This document shows positions 35,054-45,549 of a DNA stretch of 64,000 nucleotides, in pieces. Position 1 is the first letter of the stretch; each line of letters begins with the position of its first letter. The stretch lies in NCBI GenBank assembly GCA_002633025.1, contig NMRB01000296.1, forward strand, positions 142,350-206,349, given 5' to 3'. The position numbers and the translations under genes were made by a program. Source of the stretch: Notospermus geniculatus (lineage: Eukaryota > Nemertea > Pilidiophora > Heteronemertea > Lineidae). The notes beneath the pieces were generated by a model that saw only the letters and a program-made list of their open reading frames with translations, was not told the origin of the DNA and did no database searches.

Positions 35054-35213
35054 GGGGCCGGTTGCACAAAACTCATGTTAGCGCTAACATGGTGTTAGCG
35101 CTAACTTTTATGTTAGATGACGTCAAAATCCATTGTCATTTTACGTCATAATTGACATGATGTTAGCGCTAACATGATGTTAGCGCTAACATGAGTTTTG
35201 TGCAACCCAGCCC
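35054..35213. mobile_element. Palindromic MITE-like element with ttagcgctaa repeats, 160 bp
   Basis: The left arm ggttgcacaaaactcatgtt agcgctaacatg returns at the right as catgttagcgctaacatgag ttttgtgcaacc. The self-complementary word gttagcgctaac occurs four times, twice in each arm. The centre contains two tgacgtc/acgtca words. The arms match almost perfectly, so the insertion looks young. Confidence 0.9.
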
Positions 35214-35258
35214 AGAGAGAAGAAAGCCATTACCTTGTCATGGTGTTTGGTGGCGTCC

Positions 35259-35416
35259 CTAATGCCCGCTGTACACGATCAAATTTTTTATCCAATTTTC
35301 TGAATATGCTCAATAAATGCCTACATGCGGGTTTATACACTGAAGGCCCAATAGACCCGGAATCTGAATTTCCAAAAAATTGGATGAAAAATTTGATCGT
35401 GTACAGCGGGCATTAG
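35259..35416. mobile_element. MITE-like element with perfect 30 bp terminal inverted repeats, 158 bp
   Basis: The left end ctaatgcccgctgtacacga tcaaattttt is matched without error by the right end aaaaatttgatcgtgtacag cgggcattag. The interior extends the pairing weakly (tatccaattttctg with aaaaaattggatg). It lies only 45 bases right of the preceding hairpin. Confidence 0.92.
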
Positions 35417-35654
35417 CAGGGCACCTTACATTATAATACTGCTGAGGCTATTGACTGAAACTGGTGAGCCAAGGTCAGGTGACCAAATTTTGGCCCAGTT
35501 TGATTCTTGACTTGGCCAACGGAAGCAAAAAATCAAGGAATTTCACATTTTTACCCGTTCCCTCTTCAAACCTTGTTGCAAAACTGAAGGAGCAGCCCAT
35601 TCAGTGTTTTCTTGCTCCTCACAAACCAGTTGAGAATATGAAGGGACGACTTGA

Positions 35655-35915
35655 CTAAAGGCCTGTCTACACCAGCAACATTTCCAAAACATTTAAAAAC
35701 CATCCACCTGCAACATTTCCAAAACATCGTTGTTTTTGGTTTGTTGCACAGTGTGGACGACCTGCAACTTTTGCGAAACAATTTGAAAACATGTTTTGAT
35801 AATGTCGCAGAGTGTAGACCAACCCCGAAACAAGCTGCAACATTTCCAAAACAGTTTTCAAACTGTTTTGTCGCAGAAATGTTTTGAAAATGTTGATGGT
35901 GTAGAAAGGCCTTAA
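35655..35915. mobile_element. Palindromic MITE-like element with acatttccaaaac sub-repeats, about 261 bp
   Basis: The left end aaggcctgtctacaccagca acatttcc mirrors the right end gaaaatgttgatggtgtaga aaggcctt. The word caacatttccaaaaca occurs three times on the plus strand and its reverse complement (tgttttg-type) several times, so the interior folds in more than one way. Flanking taaag words at both sides may be a target-site duplication. Confidence 0.85.
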
Positions 35916-36597
35916 AGAATCAAACTTGGAACCTCTCAGAGTCTGACACTTATCACTGCACCATGGCATTTACACTTGAAAAACCATCGAGTCTTACAAT
36001 TTGATACAGCAAAAATAATAAAATGAGAAAATATCTTGACACCAAAATTTCATCATCGTACTCATCTGTGAAAAAAAAATGTAATGATGAAAATGATATG
36101 TTTGGAAGATTTCCATGTATGTATCATCATAGTGAAGTGACCTAACATTATTACTGTTTGTTGTGGCATATAATCAATATCAAATAAAGGGGAAACTAAT
36201 TACATATGATAAGTGGCCGCTAATTGATATACACTATGCCAGTTGTCACTTCCCAAATTACAGAGTGTTTTAAATGTATTGATTGGTGATATTTTCATTA
36301 GGAGCTGCCTCAAAAATCCATAAGCTGATCTCATTATCTGTTGGAAGGAACTCTAGATATAAGAAAGTATTGATTTGCTATCATTTACATGGTCAAGATC
36401 TAATCTCAGTCAAACCAGTATTCGGCCAGTGCAGGCTTTGGCAGCTGTACGCCGATAAGTTGGGCTAAACCTTACTTGGTAGACCTTTTCCTCACGACGG
36501 GCCTTGTTCCTACGTTGTTGAAATTCCAGAGTTGACAGACAATGCATTACATCTATTGACAAAGGCCATCATGTTCCTTCTTTCTTACAGCAGGTCA
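35916..36597. other. Unassigned AT-rich sequence
   Basis: The left half is A-rich with no repeat that I can define. No gene is seen. Confidence 0.5.
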
Positions 36598-36753
36598 AGA
36601 CCTGACATGTTGAAATTATGGACAAAGGCCTGACAAGTTGAAACTATGGACAAATGCCTGACATATTGAAAATGTGGACAAAGGCCTAGCAATGACATGT
36701 TCAACCTATGGACAAAGGCCTGACATGTTGAAACTGTGGACAAAGGCCATCAT
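36598..36753. repeat. Minisatellite, 28 bp unit, about 5 copies
   Basis: The unit cctgacatgttgaaactatg gacaaagg repeats. One copy carries six extra bases (cctagcaatgaca). Isolated half units (gacaaaggccatcat) flank both sides. Confidence 0.92.
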
Positions 36754-37939
36754 AATGGGTATGATAGGTGGCTTCTTATTGCCTCCTTCACCAAAGCCTT
36801 GTAACTAGGTGATAAGGTTCTTTGTGTAAGAAACAAAAGCATTTGGGTCCTTGTCAAAATGGATTCCATTTATCTTGGATGTGGGAGTGATACCCAACCA
36901 GGCTGAGGTCTGTCACGTGATGCCAGAAACAGCGACTGTTCGGTGAAGTATCACATAATGTGACTTGAAGCACCTGCTCTTGTGCTGCAGAGCTGTGATC
37001 TAAATCATAAAAGTCATTGTCGCAACATCTGTGACACGGCGATGACATGTGACATGATGGAAGCTTTCCTGACGAGAAGTGATGCCAAATGGTGATGAAG
37101 AATAGATTTGGGCTTTAAAAATCAATGTTTTGTTCAGTTTTATGAGTCTTCCAAGCCAAAAGTGCTGAGCCAGTTCAAAGGTTATTGCAGGTTTTCAGCA
37201 TGGGAGTCCTTAGGATGTAGGGGAGCAAGTGCTAGAACCCATGATTACCTCAGAATGTACCAACATACCGTCGTGTATTATGAAGGAGACAAACAGTGGT
37301 ATTTGAAATTGAGAAAGACACAAAATGCATGGCCTTGTTTCTAATTCGGATGGTTGCTGTGCCTTGGTCCATCCCCTATATTGAAGATAGGACTTGCCAC
37401 ATTCTAATTTTATCTTAGTACCCGAAGGAAGGTAATTTACCGGTACTCAAATATTTGAGTACCACACAGTCACATAGAATATCTCGCTGAGAAGTTTTCT
37501 TCAAATGTTGAACATAGTTGAAAAATACGACCACGGCTGATCATTTCGTCTACGATAGAACAGAAGATTATCTCATTTCACTGCCACTACTCAGAGAGTT
37601 ACTTTTGAAGTAATAATGACATTTCTCAATTGCTTTCAGGTTATTTTATATCATTCAATGTAGCATCATCATTTCTCTTCATCATCTCTTCTGATTGAAA
37701 CTTGTACATATTACGATTCTTTTCTGTAAAAAACTAATATTTTCTGTTCTTTTTCGTTTTCCTCATTTAGGTAAGTCATTGAGAGGGAAAAATGCCAATG
37801 TTGGTAAGTGGTAATATTTCCACTTATTTTCTTCACTTTTTCCCTCTTAGCTGAAATATTGCTTTTAGTTGAGTGATCAGAAATGAGGTCATTGCAAAGT
37901 TGTCTATTACATACATCCCTGGCCATATTTAGTGACCAT
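36754..37939. other. Unassigned non-coding sequence
   Basis: No feature is recognised. Frames are below 80 codons. Confidence 0.5.
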
Positions 37940-38010
37940 GAAGCTAGAGTGGTGAAGTGGAAACATTGCTGCCTGTCACCACGAAGATTCTAGGTTCGAT
38001 CCCTACTTGG
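37940..38010 (+). repeat. tRNA-derived SINE-like core
   Basis: ggtgaagtgg (37951-37960) fits an A box and ggttcgatcc (37993-38002) fits a B box at tRNA spacing. Between them, cattgctgcctgtcaccac matches the other cores in the window. The 3' part may reach about 38200 (tactcaataaact), but I cannot fix the end. The acceptor stem is not preserved. Confidence 0.78.
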
Positions 38011-38611
38011 ACTTATTTCTCATGACGGCAAGGCTGACTCTGTTTGACACCACAAGTTTCTATGTGCACTCAAGTTTTCTGTCCATGTACATTATTAGCC
38101 AAATGTTGTCTATCGGGCCAATAATGCTGTATTGGGCAGGCCCACAACCCAATATTTTAATTCCCATCCAGCAAGCTGCATGCCGTACTCAATAAACTTC
38201 GGCCATGGGGAAAGACTCTTAGCCCTACTGTCGTCATATTAATCGTGTTTTGGGAGTGAATATCTCTGACCTTGATTCTAGCCATTCAGGGATGAGGTAG
38301 CACATCCAATACATCTCCACACATACGAGCTGGATTCTAATGATATACGGGAATCAACTAGTTGACTGTTGTAAACACGATTATATCGCCGATATTCTCA
38401 TCACCAAACATGCTAATTGCCAAAGCGTAAATTACTAAAATGGGCCCATGGATGCTCGTTCTGGCTTGTTCCACCTTCTTAGTGGACCGACTGTACGAAG
38501 TCTATGTTGTGTAGTGTGCCTACTTGAGTCGAAACGGATTTCACTTCTGGAACCATTCCACTTGAATTCTGTATGAACGCGGCCTGATTTTAAAAATGAA
38601 TGCCAAAGCAA
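38011..38611. other. Unassigned sequence between two SINE-like cores
   Basis: The left part may be the SINE tail. A poorly paired inverted repeat around 38090-38160 (ccaataatgctgtattgggc) is the only structure seen. Confidence 0.45.
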
Positions 38612-38706
38612 AACCGTGGAGAAATGGAAGCATTGGGGCCTGTCACCGCAGAGAAATGGAAGCATCGGCACCTGTCACCGCAGAGGTTCGCATTCGATTC
38701 CTGGTC
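38612..38706 (+). repeat. tRNA-derived SINE-like core with internal duplication
   Basis: gaaatggaagcattggggcc tgtcaccgcagag is followed directly by gaaatggaagcatcggcacc tgtcaccgcagagg and then a B-box-like ggttcgcattcgattcc. The middle of the tRNA-like core is thus duplicated in tandem (about 38 bp unit). It is the same family as 37940-38010. Confidence 0.75.
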
Positions 38707-40788
38707 TTGTCCAATGTTCACCAAAGTGATTAAACTGAAAACATTAACAAATAGTTAACTACAACCAGGTAGGTGGCAGCAGTGAACAATACTCCATGAT
38801 AAACTACAGCTGAACTGTAACAAACAGCAAAAAAAACATCCATTGGAATCTTCACTTCGAAACTCAGACTACATACCAACAAACAGAAACAATCGGATTG
38901 AGAAGCTTTCTTTGTTTGTTTGTGATAAGCTATCAGTTTGTTCTTCCAGAGGGCCGTGAGGTAACTGAAGACAAACCATGAAAGAGATAGGCAGTCGTAC
39001 ATGTACCATACTGCCAAATCGGCCCTGAAGACGTTAAATTGTCATCGCTTTTGACAGTATATCCTACAGGTTTCTAAAAAAATTAATATGAAGATGAAAT
39101 CTTCTCCTGATTCCTCATATTTCGGGTAAAAAAGTCTTCAAAATAAATTCACCACTTCTCTCTTGAATCTACACTTGAAGGAAAGAAAAACACATTACTC
39201 GTCTTATATTGGACATTGTTCAAGGCTTGATGTAGCAAAAAATGCATCATTGCCTAAATGCAGCAACATTCAAAAACTTTTGCAAAAACATTGGCACAAG
39301 ATGCTGCATTGAGAAACTATTGTTGATAGAAGTTGTTTTGAAGATGGTGATGAGGATGCTGAGAGGCTGTATATCGCCAAATATTTGATGTGGATTTCTC
39401 AGTTATTGATTGAGGATGTCAAGTTTTAATCAGGCTGTGTTTGTGTTAGAAGGGCGGAGTGATAGCGCCTTGGTTTCTTGTCCTGCAGTGAGGAACTTTG
39501 TCTTCAATAGATGGCAGCCAATACAACTCTTTTCAATAAGAAATTGACATGGGACCATAACTTGAATGGTTCTCAGTAGATTTCTAGGATAGCAACACCT
39601 CTTCCATGGTGGCCGAAAATTGCCCATTTGCAGTCAGAAGCTGTGCGCTCTTAAAATAAGAAACCATTGAATGTTTGATAGAGGAGTTGTGGGTCATGGC
39701 TGTAGGGAATGCAACTCTGGTCTTCAGATATTTCAATAGCTCTGATAGGGAACACAGTTTCTCACACGAGGGCTCGTACAAACAATTATGTTGTATGTAG
39801 TGAAGTTGTATGTTGTATGTTGTATGAGGGGACTTGGTTGAATGGAATCGATTAGTGAGCTGACCAGACACTAAAAATTTCCTTCGCTTGGACTGACTGT
39901 CTGAGTAGTAGCATAGTGTATGAGAGTGATTTTAATCAGAGCATGGTGGCTTCAGCTAGTCTCTCTCTGTTGTCCTAGTTTTATTTTCCAGTCCTTATCC
40001 CCTCTTGACTATGATTCAGTGGATCTTGGTTGCATTTGAATGAGAGATAGTCAGCCCTGGTAATTACATGGGAACGTTTTCAAGGAAAACTTGAGACTTT
40101 TCTACGTTGTATTACATGATTCATATGTATCATTTGAAAGCAGATGGGATGTTTTTTGTTGTCAGAATGAAGTCATCTCAAACCCTAACAGCTCTGCTGC
40201 CCTCCAAACACAGAATCAGTGGAGTATGGTTTATTGAAGAAATAGTTGTACTCTACACTACTAGGCACATGAAAGTGCAAGAAAGAGGTATTGCTTCGAA
40301 CGACCATCCTCCTGCTGATCACAAATGGAGGCCCAGCCCTATACCATTGGATGGCAGTCGGGTTGAAGGTACTGTCACACTGAAGTAGTTCTCAAAACGT
40401 CCTGTCCCATCATTTAAAAAATCATAGAACGGGCTAGAATGTGTAACGTTGGCCAAAATAATGTCTCGACGTTCTGGAGCACCCTTCCCGTCCATGAAGT
40501 TCGTGTTCGTAAAAAGAAGTAAAATGTGCCACTACGTCCACTCCGTTGGCACACAGTTTGAGCCCGTTCGGCAACATTTTCAAGAAGGTACTGAGAACTA
40601 GCTCCGTGTGATGGGGGCATTAGATGGCTTGAAATTGACATATGCAGCTTTCATGTTGACCAACTTGCCCTGAAAGGGTGAGCAAAGTATATTTCTGTTT
40701 CTGTCACAAAAACACGATGGTAGTTCTCCCGCAAGGAAACTATTGGAGGGCTTTTCCTCTGGGAATGTTGAGGAGAAAGCAACAATAT
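38707..40788. other. Unassigned non-coding sequence
   Basis: A small gtatgtt microsatellite lies at about 39808-39828. Frames are at most 95 codons on either strand and none resembles a known protein. Confidence 0.45.
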
Positions 40789-41214
40789 GGATTGGTCTAT
40801 ATAGAACCATAACTCATCATAATTATGAAGGAAATAGATAAATAACGAAAAACATATGCATATGAGAAAAGTTTCTTTGGTTATCAAGCAATCCAAGTTT
40901 TTATGCAGTGGAAATATTGACCAAGTTGATGTGTCGGTGGTCGTTCTCCTTTGCATGACCACGTCGGAAAAAATCATCTCCTGCGTTTGGCGTAGCGGCG
41001 TATTTGTCTCAATTAAGTTGTCCATCCTTGATCTGTGAACTTAACATCCCAGAAGTTCCGCTTGGTAAAGTTTGCCAAGAAGTCTTGAGCACATGCTACG
41101 AAGTGAATTAGCAATGACTAATAAAATATCACCTCAGTGTTGGCAGCCCTTGCACGCTGGTTGCCTCATTTCGTTATAAAACAAATATGAATTTATCGAA
41201 GAAGTCGAACCCAA
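40789..41214 (+). repeat. Tandem duplication of about 426 bp, copy 1
   Basis: It starts ggattggtctatatagaacc and is repeated head to tail from 41215. The copies differ by about eight substitutions and three small indels over the whole length. Both copies keep a minus-strand frame of about 80 codons, but the differences are not biased toward silent changes, so coding is not supported. Confidence 0.93.
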
Positions 41215-41638
41215 GGATTGGTCTATATAGAACCATAACTCATCATAATTATGAAGGAAATAGATAAATAACGAAAAACATATGCATATGAGAAAAGTTT
41301 CTTTGGCTATCAAGCAATCCAAGTTTTTGTGCTGTGGAAATATTGACCAAGTTGATGTGTCGGTGGTCGTTCTCCTTTGCATGACCATGTCGGAAAAAAT
41401 CATCTCCTGCGTTTGGCGTAGCGGCGTATTTGTCTCAATTAAGTTGTCCATCCTTGATCTGTGAACTACATCCCAGAAGTTTCGCTTGGTAAGTTTGCCG
41501 AGAAGTCGTCTTGAGCACATGCTACGAAGTGAATTAGCAATGACTAGTAAAATATCACCTCAGTGTTGGCAGCCCTTGCACGCTGGTTGCCTCATTTCGT
41601 TATAAAACAAATATGAATTTATCGAAGAAGTCGAACCC
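41215..41638 (+). repeat. Tandem duplication of about 426 bp, copy 2
   Basis: It matches 40789-41214 through gaagtcgaaccca. Indels relative to copy 1 include a 3-base gain (agtcgtcttgag) and loss of a few bases near 41467. There is no N at the junction, unlike the artefactual duplications at 1220 and 7105. Confidence 0.93.
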
Positions 41639-41929
41639 ACGCTGAGAATAACTTATCAACTATTGATGATAACGATTCCATCGCTGTCGTGCAATGGAGT
41701 TTTGTGAAAACTATCTCGAAGTTTCACCCCCTGCAGGTTGCCATGTGTTGCACGATTTAATCAACAAATCGTGAAGTCGATGAATTGATGAGAAATTAAT
41801 GACAGTTGATGGGGTGGCTGACAGACAAGAACAGAACAGGGGGGACAATCAGAAAAAAGTTATGGATTTGCTGAATGGTTTCTGCATTTCGCTCTTCATA
41901 TTTCTGTAGTTTGAGAATTTAGAAGAAGT

Positions 41930-42045
41930 TCTCTTTGTTGACGATAAAATGTTGAGGCTACACAAGATGCCATCTTGGTGAAAAAGCCCCCCCCCCCCTT
42001 CCCTGCTGTTAAACCTGCGTAGGTGAGCTAGTTGAGACAAAGCAA
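41930..42045 (+). repeat. Dispersed repeat, copy 1 (with a C12 run)
   Basis: gataaaatgttgaggctaca is followed by agatgccatcttggtgaaaa and, after a run of 12 C (41987-41998), gtgagctagttgagac. The same order occurs at 43428-43512. The function is unknown; it may be a transposon fragment. Confidence 0.7.
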
Positions 42046-43427
42046 CTTACCGAAAGTGGAATTTGAACTTTTGTCCTCCAGGCCTGGAATCAAAGACCCT
42101 TGTTGCTGAACCGCAGTGGTTAGGGCTTGTGCTGAGAGTCATTGTACTATAGCAACATTTGTAATAAACCTGATTCAAACCAAACCACAGCAGTGCTACA
42201 TGCCTGGGGTCAAACAGAAATGTCCCACTACCAACCTTGCGTCTTCATTAAAAGGTGAGTTCCAGATAATCAGATAGGTGAAGGTCACGTGGGCCCCACA
42301 AGCTAGGACTTGGGAGTAATCAACTTCAGGAAATTCCGATGATTGTGTTGTAAATAAATAACGACGGAGAATGACTATATGAAAAATCGTGCTCTCCGGC
42401 GACGCACGAGAAAAATTATGCCTTAATAATGGTTGGCGACGCGATTCGTATCTTGCTGATGCTTTGTGAGGTGATTAATGGCGATTAAATTTTTCGAGAT
42501 TTTTATCTTAGTTACCACACTTTCTGAAATGGCACTCGATCATCGAAGTTGAACTTAATGATAGTTTTTCGTAAAATAACTCCCAGGAATCGAAATTCAT
42601 TTCATGGCCGACTTGGTGTTGTAAATTTTGAATGAAAGGAACGAATTATTTGTGTCGTTGAGTCTTCGTCGGTATGAATGCTAATAGGATACGCTCTCAT
42701 TAAACGTACTGTTATGAATTATTCTACAGTGATATTTCGGTTCTGTTTCACGCCGTCACTCATGGCGATATCTTACACTGAACAAGAGAATAGGAAAGTG
42801 TCCAACTTATGACGTCACCTCCATTAAAGGTGGTGCATTTGCAGTTCAGCATAACACTTCTAGCCGGCGATGCACCCGTAAGTCAAATTTCCATCAAAAA
42901 GACTACGGTACAAACGTAGGTGCCAGCTTGGTACCACTTCAGGAGGAAATATGTTGAGGCAGTTCTGATGCTTTCAAAACAGACCTTTCCGTCCTTAATC
43001 CCCTTCATCTTTAAACCCCTTATGAGCATCATGCTGTACCAGTACCATTGACAGTCACTCCATCTTATGCATAAATATTAAACACGGATAGTCCAAGTCA
43101 CCACTGCAGTTGATAAATTGTAGAAGGGATTTATCGAGTCTTGTTATCGCAGCATTAGGAAAAAATGCAAGAAGGACAATAATATATCGTACGTGGTGGC
43201 ATTAAACGGACAAAAGAGAGAGCTATTTTTGCCAATTTCCCTGATGTCTTACAGCAGATGCTTTGGAAGAGACCCCGTTTAAATCATGGCTGGGTATCGC
43301 TAATGTTGTCTCTGAAAAATTGTGGCGCCTTAGGGGGTGTATTTTTTTTACCAATGTCTTGTATATTTTTATGTATTTTGTCACATAATGCAACGGTCGG
43401 CTGCTCAAATAAGCAGTAATCTTTGTA
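42046..43427. other. Unassigned non-coding sequence
   Basis: No feature is recognised between the two copies of the dispersed repeat. Confidence 0.5.
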
Positions 43428-43512
43428 GAGGATAAACTGTTGAGGCTACACACAGATGCCATCTTGGTGAAAAAAGGCAACCTCGAAAACCTGTTTAGGT
43501 AAGCCAATTGAG
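43428..43512 (+). repeat. Dispersed repeat, copy 2
   Basis: gataaactgttgaggctaca, cagatgccatcttggtgaaa and gtaagccaattgagac match 41930-42045 at about 80-85 percent by eye. The copy lies just left of an assembly gap. Confidence 0.7.
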
Positions 43513-43516
43513 ACGA

Positions 43517-43517
43517 N
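43517..43517. other. Assembly gap (single N)
   Basis: I see no duplicated sequence across this gap, unlike those at 1220 and 7105. Confidence 0.95.
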
Positions 43518-45549
43518 GTTTCTTATTAAGTACCTCAATATTTTCAACTATCTAATCATCAGTTTGACTGAATGAGAAGCTCCACCCTTTACAAATTGAG
43601 TTGAACTATTATAGGTCGCTCCACATAAGTTCCATTGATTTCCAAAAAATTTCAAATACTTAAGTTTTCAATTAGAACGAGTTAACATGCTGAGTTTATC
43701 CCATATTGTACATAATTTGCGTTCCAAATTAATCCATCTTCATTGCGTTTTAATTGCGAATTATCACGAGAATGCCAAGTCACTATGGCAACGGGATAAC
43801 ACTTGATAACGGTGCGATCATCATTCCGTTGCCCTCGTCATCCCCGGCGCATGGTTTGTTTATTTCAGCTCAAGTTTTATGTGGTTTTCATGACGTTCTT
43901 GATGTTTGTCAGATCTCAAGGGATTTGTTCGTATTGACTAATAGTGCAGTGTACAGCTCAGTATTTCTGCATTATTGGACATTTCTGCGATGTCGAGTTG
44001 AATTATTAACTTTTCAGGTGACCGGTGCTGTTTTTTCACTCTGATGAGAAATGGCCTGCGTACCTTACACTACGTTTGTCTTCTTGCATTCAGCACTGAG
44101 TATCATCGAACTGCGGTACTCCATATTGAAGACATCTTTAGCAACATGCACCGACAGTGTCACCAATCCCCAACAGGGCTCTGACATAACATAGGACCAG
44201 ATGCGCCCAACAATGGAGGGACGTACGGTGCACTATACAACCATCAAAACCTCTGAAAACATTGGCCCGTTCATTTCAAAACAGTCACACCTTCACAAGC
44301 AACACATCTCTACCAACAGCATTTCCAAAGATTTGAAGACACTTTATTTGCAAAGTTCAAACATTTCGGTGCAACAACTCCGATTTTCCAACCCCAACGA
44401 CATGGTGGTGTTCTTGCATGGTAAATTATATCGGCTGCCCAACTCTGGAGCAAACATTTATGCCTAATACTCATCTGGGTTGGATCATTGCAAATATTTA
44501 GTCATGTCTGTGAATTTATTGACTTCTATTTCGCTGTTATGAGTTCGCTGCATACTAAGTGATTTGAGTGCTCCAGTTAATGAGGGGGTCTGTTATGTTT
44601 TAGCCTCCATTGTTACTGCAATCACAGCATTAGTACAGGAACCATCTCTGTCTTGGGACTTTGAAAGCGATTCTTTACCATTTGACTTCTGGCACTGCAA
44701 ACAGTCCACTCACTGTGTGGCATCAAAATTATTGAAAAACTCTTCGTGAATTGGTGTTTTATGTCATTGTTTTCTGTCGCTGTAGGAGATCAAGGTATAT
44801 GACATGCGGATTTCAACCATTCTTGAAATAAATTACTCTAAAACTGGTCTTTTCTCAGAAGTAAACAGTGCAGAAGATACCGTCTGCTCAAGGTCTCGTC
44901 TCGGGTACGAAATGAGAAAATATCTGCCAACATGTTCTTGTCTCCCCATCATTGATTTCATAAAAGAAGTTAACTTCGATGCCATCATATTCTAACTAAA
45001 AAAACCGGTCTCGCATTGATTATGCACAGCCTCTTTAGCTTATGGCTGTCCAAGATATTGAGAAACACCAATAATGTAACATCTTGAAGGGGATAAATCT
45101 ATATTTATGTGTCAGCAAATATAGCGTCCGTCATGTAATTTGCTTCAAGATGGCCGCAAACAAAATCGACAGTATAATGTAGGATTATATTTAGTGACCG
45201 TTTGCGATAAATGGCCGCATTCCCGAATTGAAGTCGCTTGTGGGATCACTGACTTTGTAATCAAATCGATCACACTGTACTGCCTGATGGCAAGGGGCCA
45301 TTGTCGGATGTTCACTTGGTCTTTCGACGTTTTCTTGTGTAAGGGAAAGATGTATCTACATTCACACTCTCCAAAGACTCATTTCCAGCGAGTAAAATGG
45401 CTCGAAATCACGTTAGTTGGATGTTACCATTCCGGGGAGTGCCACCCATTCTTCTTGCCCATTGTCCTAAACGCCACTGTCAGATTGAATGGCTACGCCA
45501 AGTGGCGATCAATCAGACCACGGCCACATTTTATGAGGAACGTCCTGTA
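43518..45549. other. Unassigned sequence with one of the longest non-repeat open frames
   Basis: A plus-strand frame at 45140-45583 is open for 147 codons and overlaps an 83-codon frame (45397-45648) in another phase. Neither peptide shows a domain that I recognise, and I see no clear exon context. A 96-codon frame (43754-44044) and an 88-codon frame (44201-44467) are equally unsupported. Confidence 0.35.

Noticed and set aside
37940-38010. Possible functional tRNA gene
   Set aside because: A- and B-box-like words are present, but the acceptor stem is not paired and related copies occur throughout the window. A SINE-like origin is more likely.
40874-40885. tctttggttatc, identical to the first 12 bases of the conserved microRNA miR-9
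   Set aside because: No complementary arm lies nearby to form a precursor. The rest of the mature sequence does not match, and the duplicate copy at 41300 has a change in the seed-proximal region.
42080-42150. Further SINE-like core (gaaccgcagtggttagggct)
   Set aside because: A-box-like words are present but no B-box at the right distance, and there is no alignment with the other cores.
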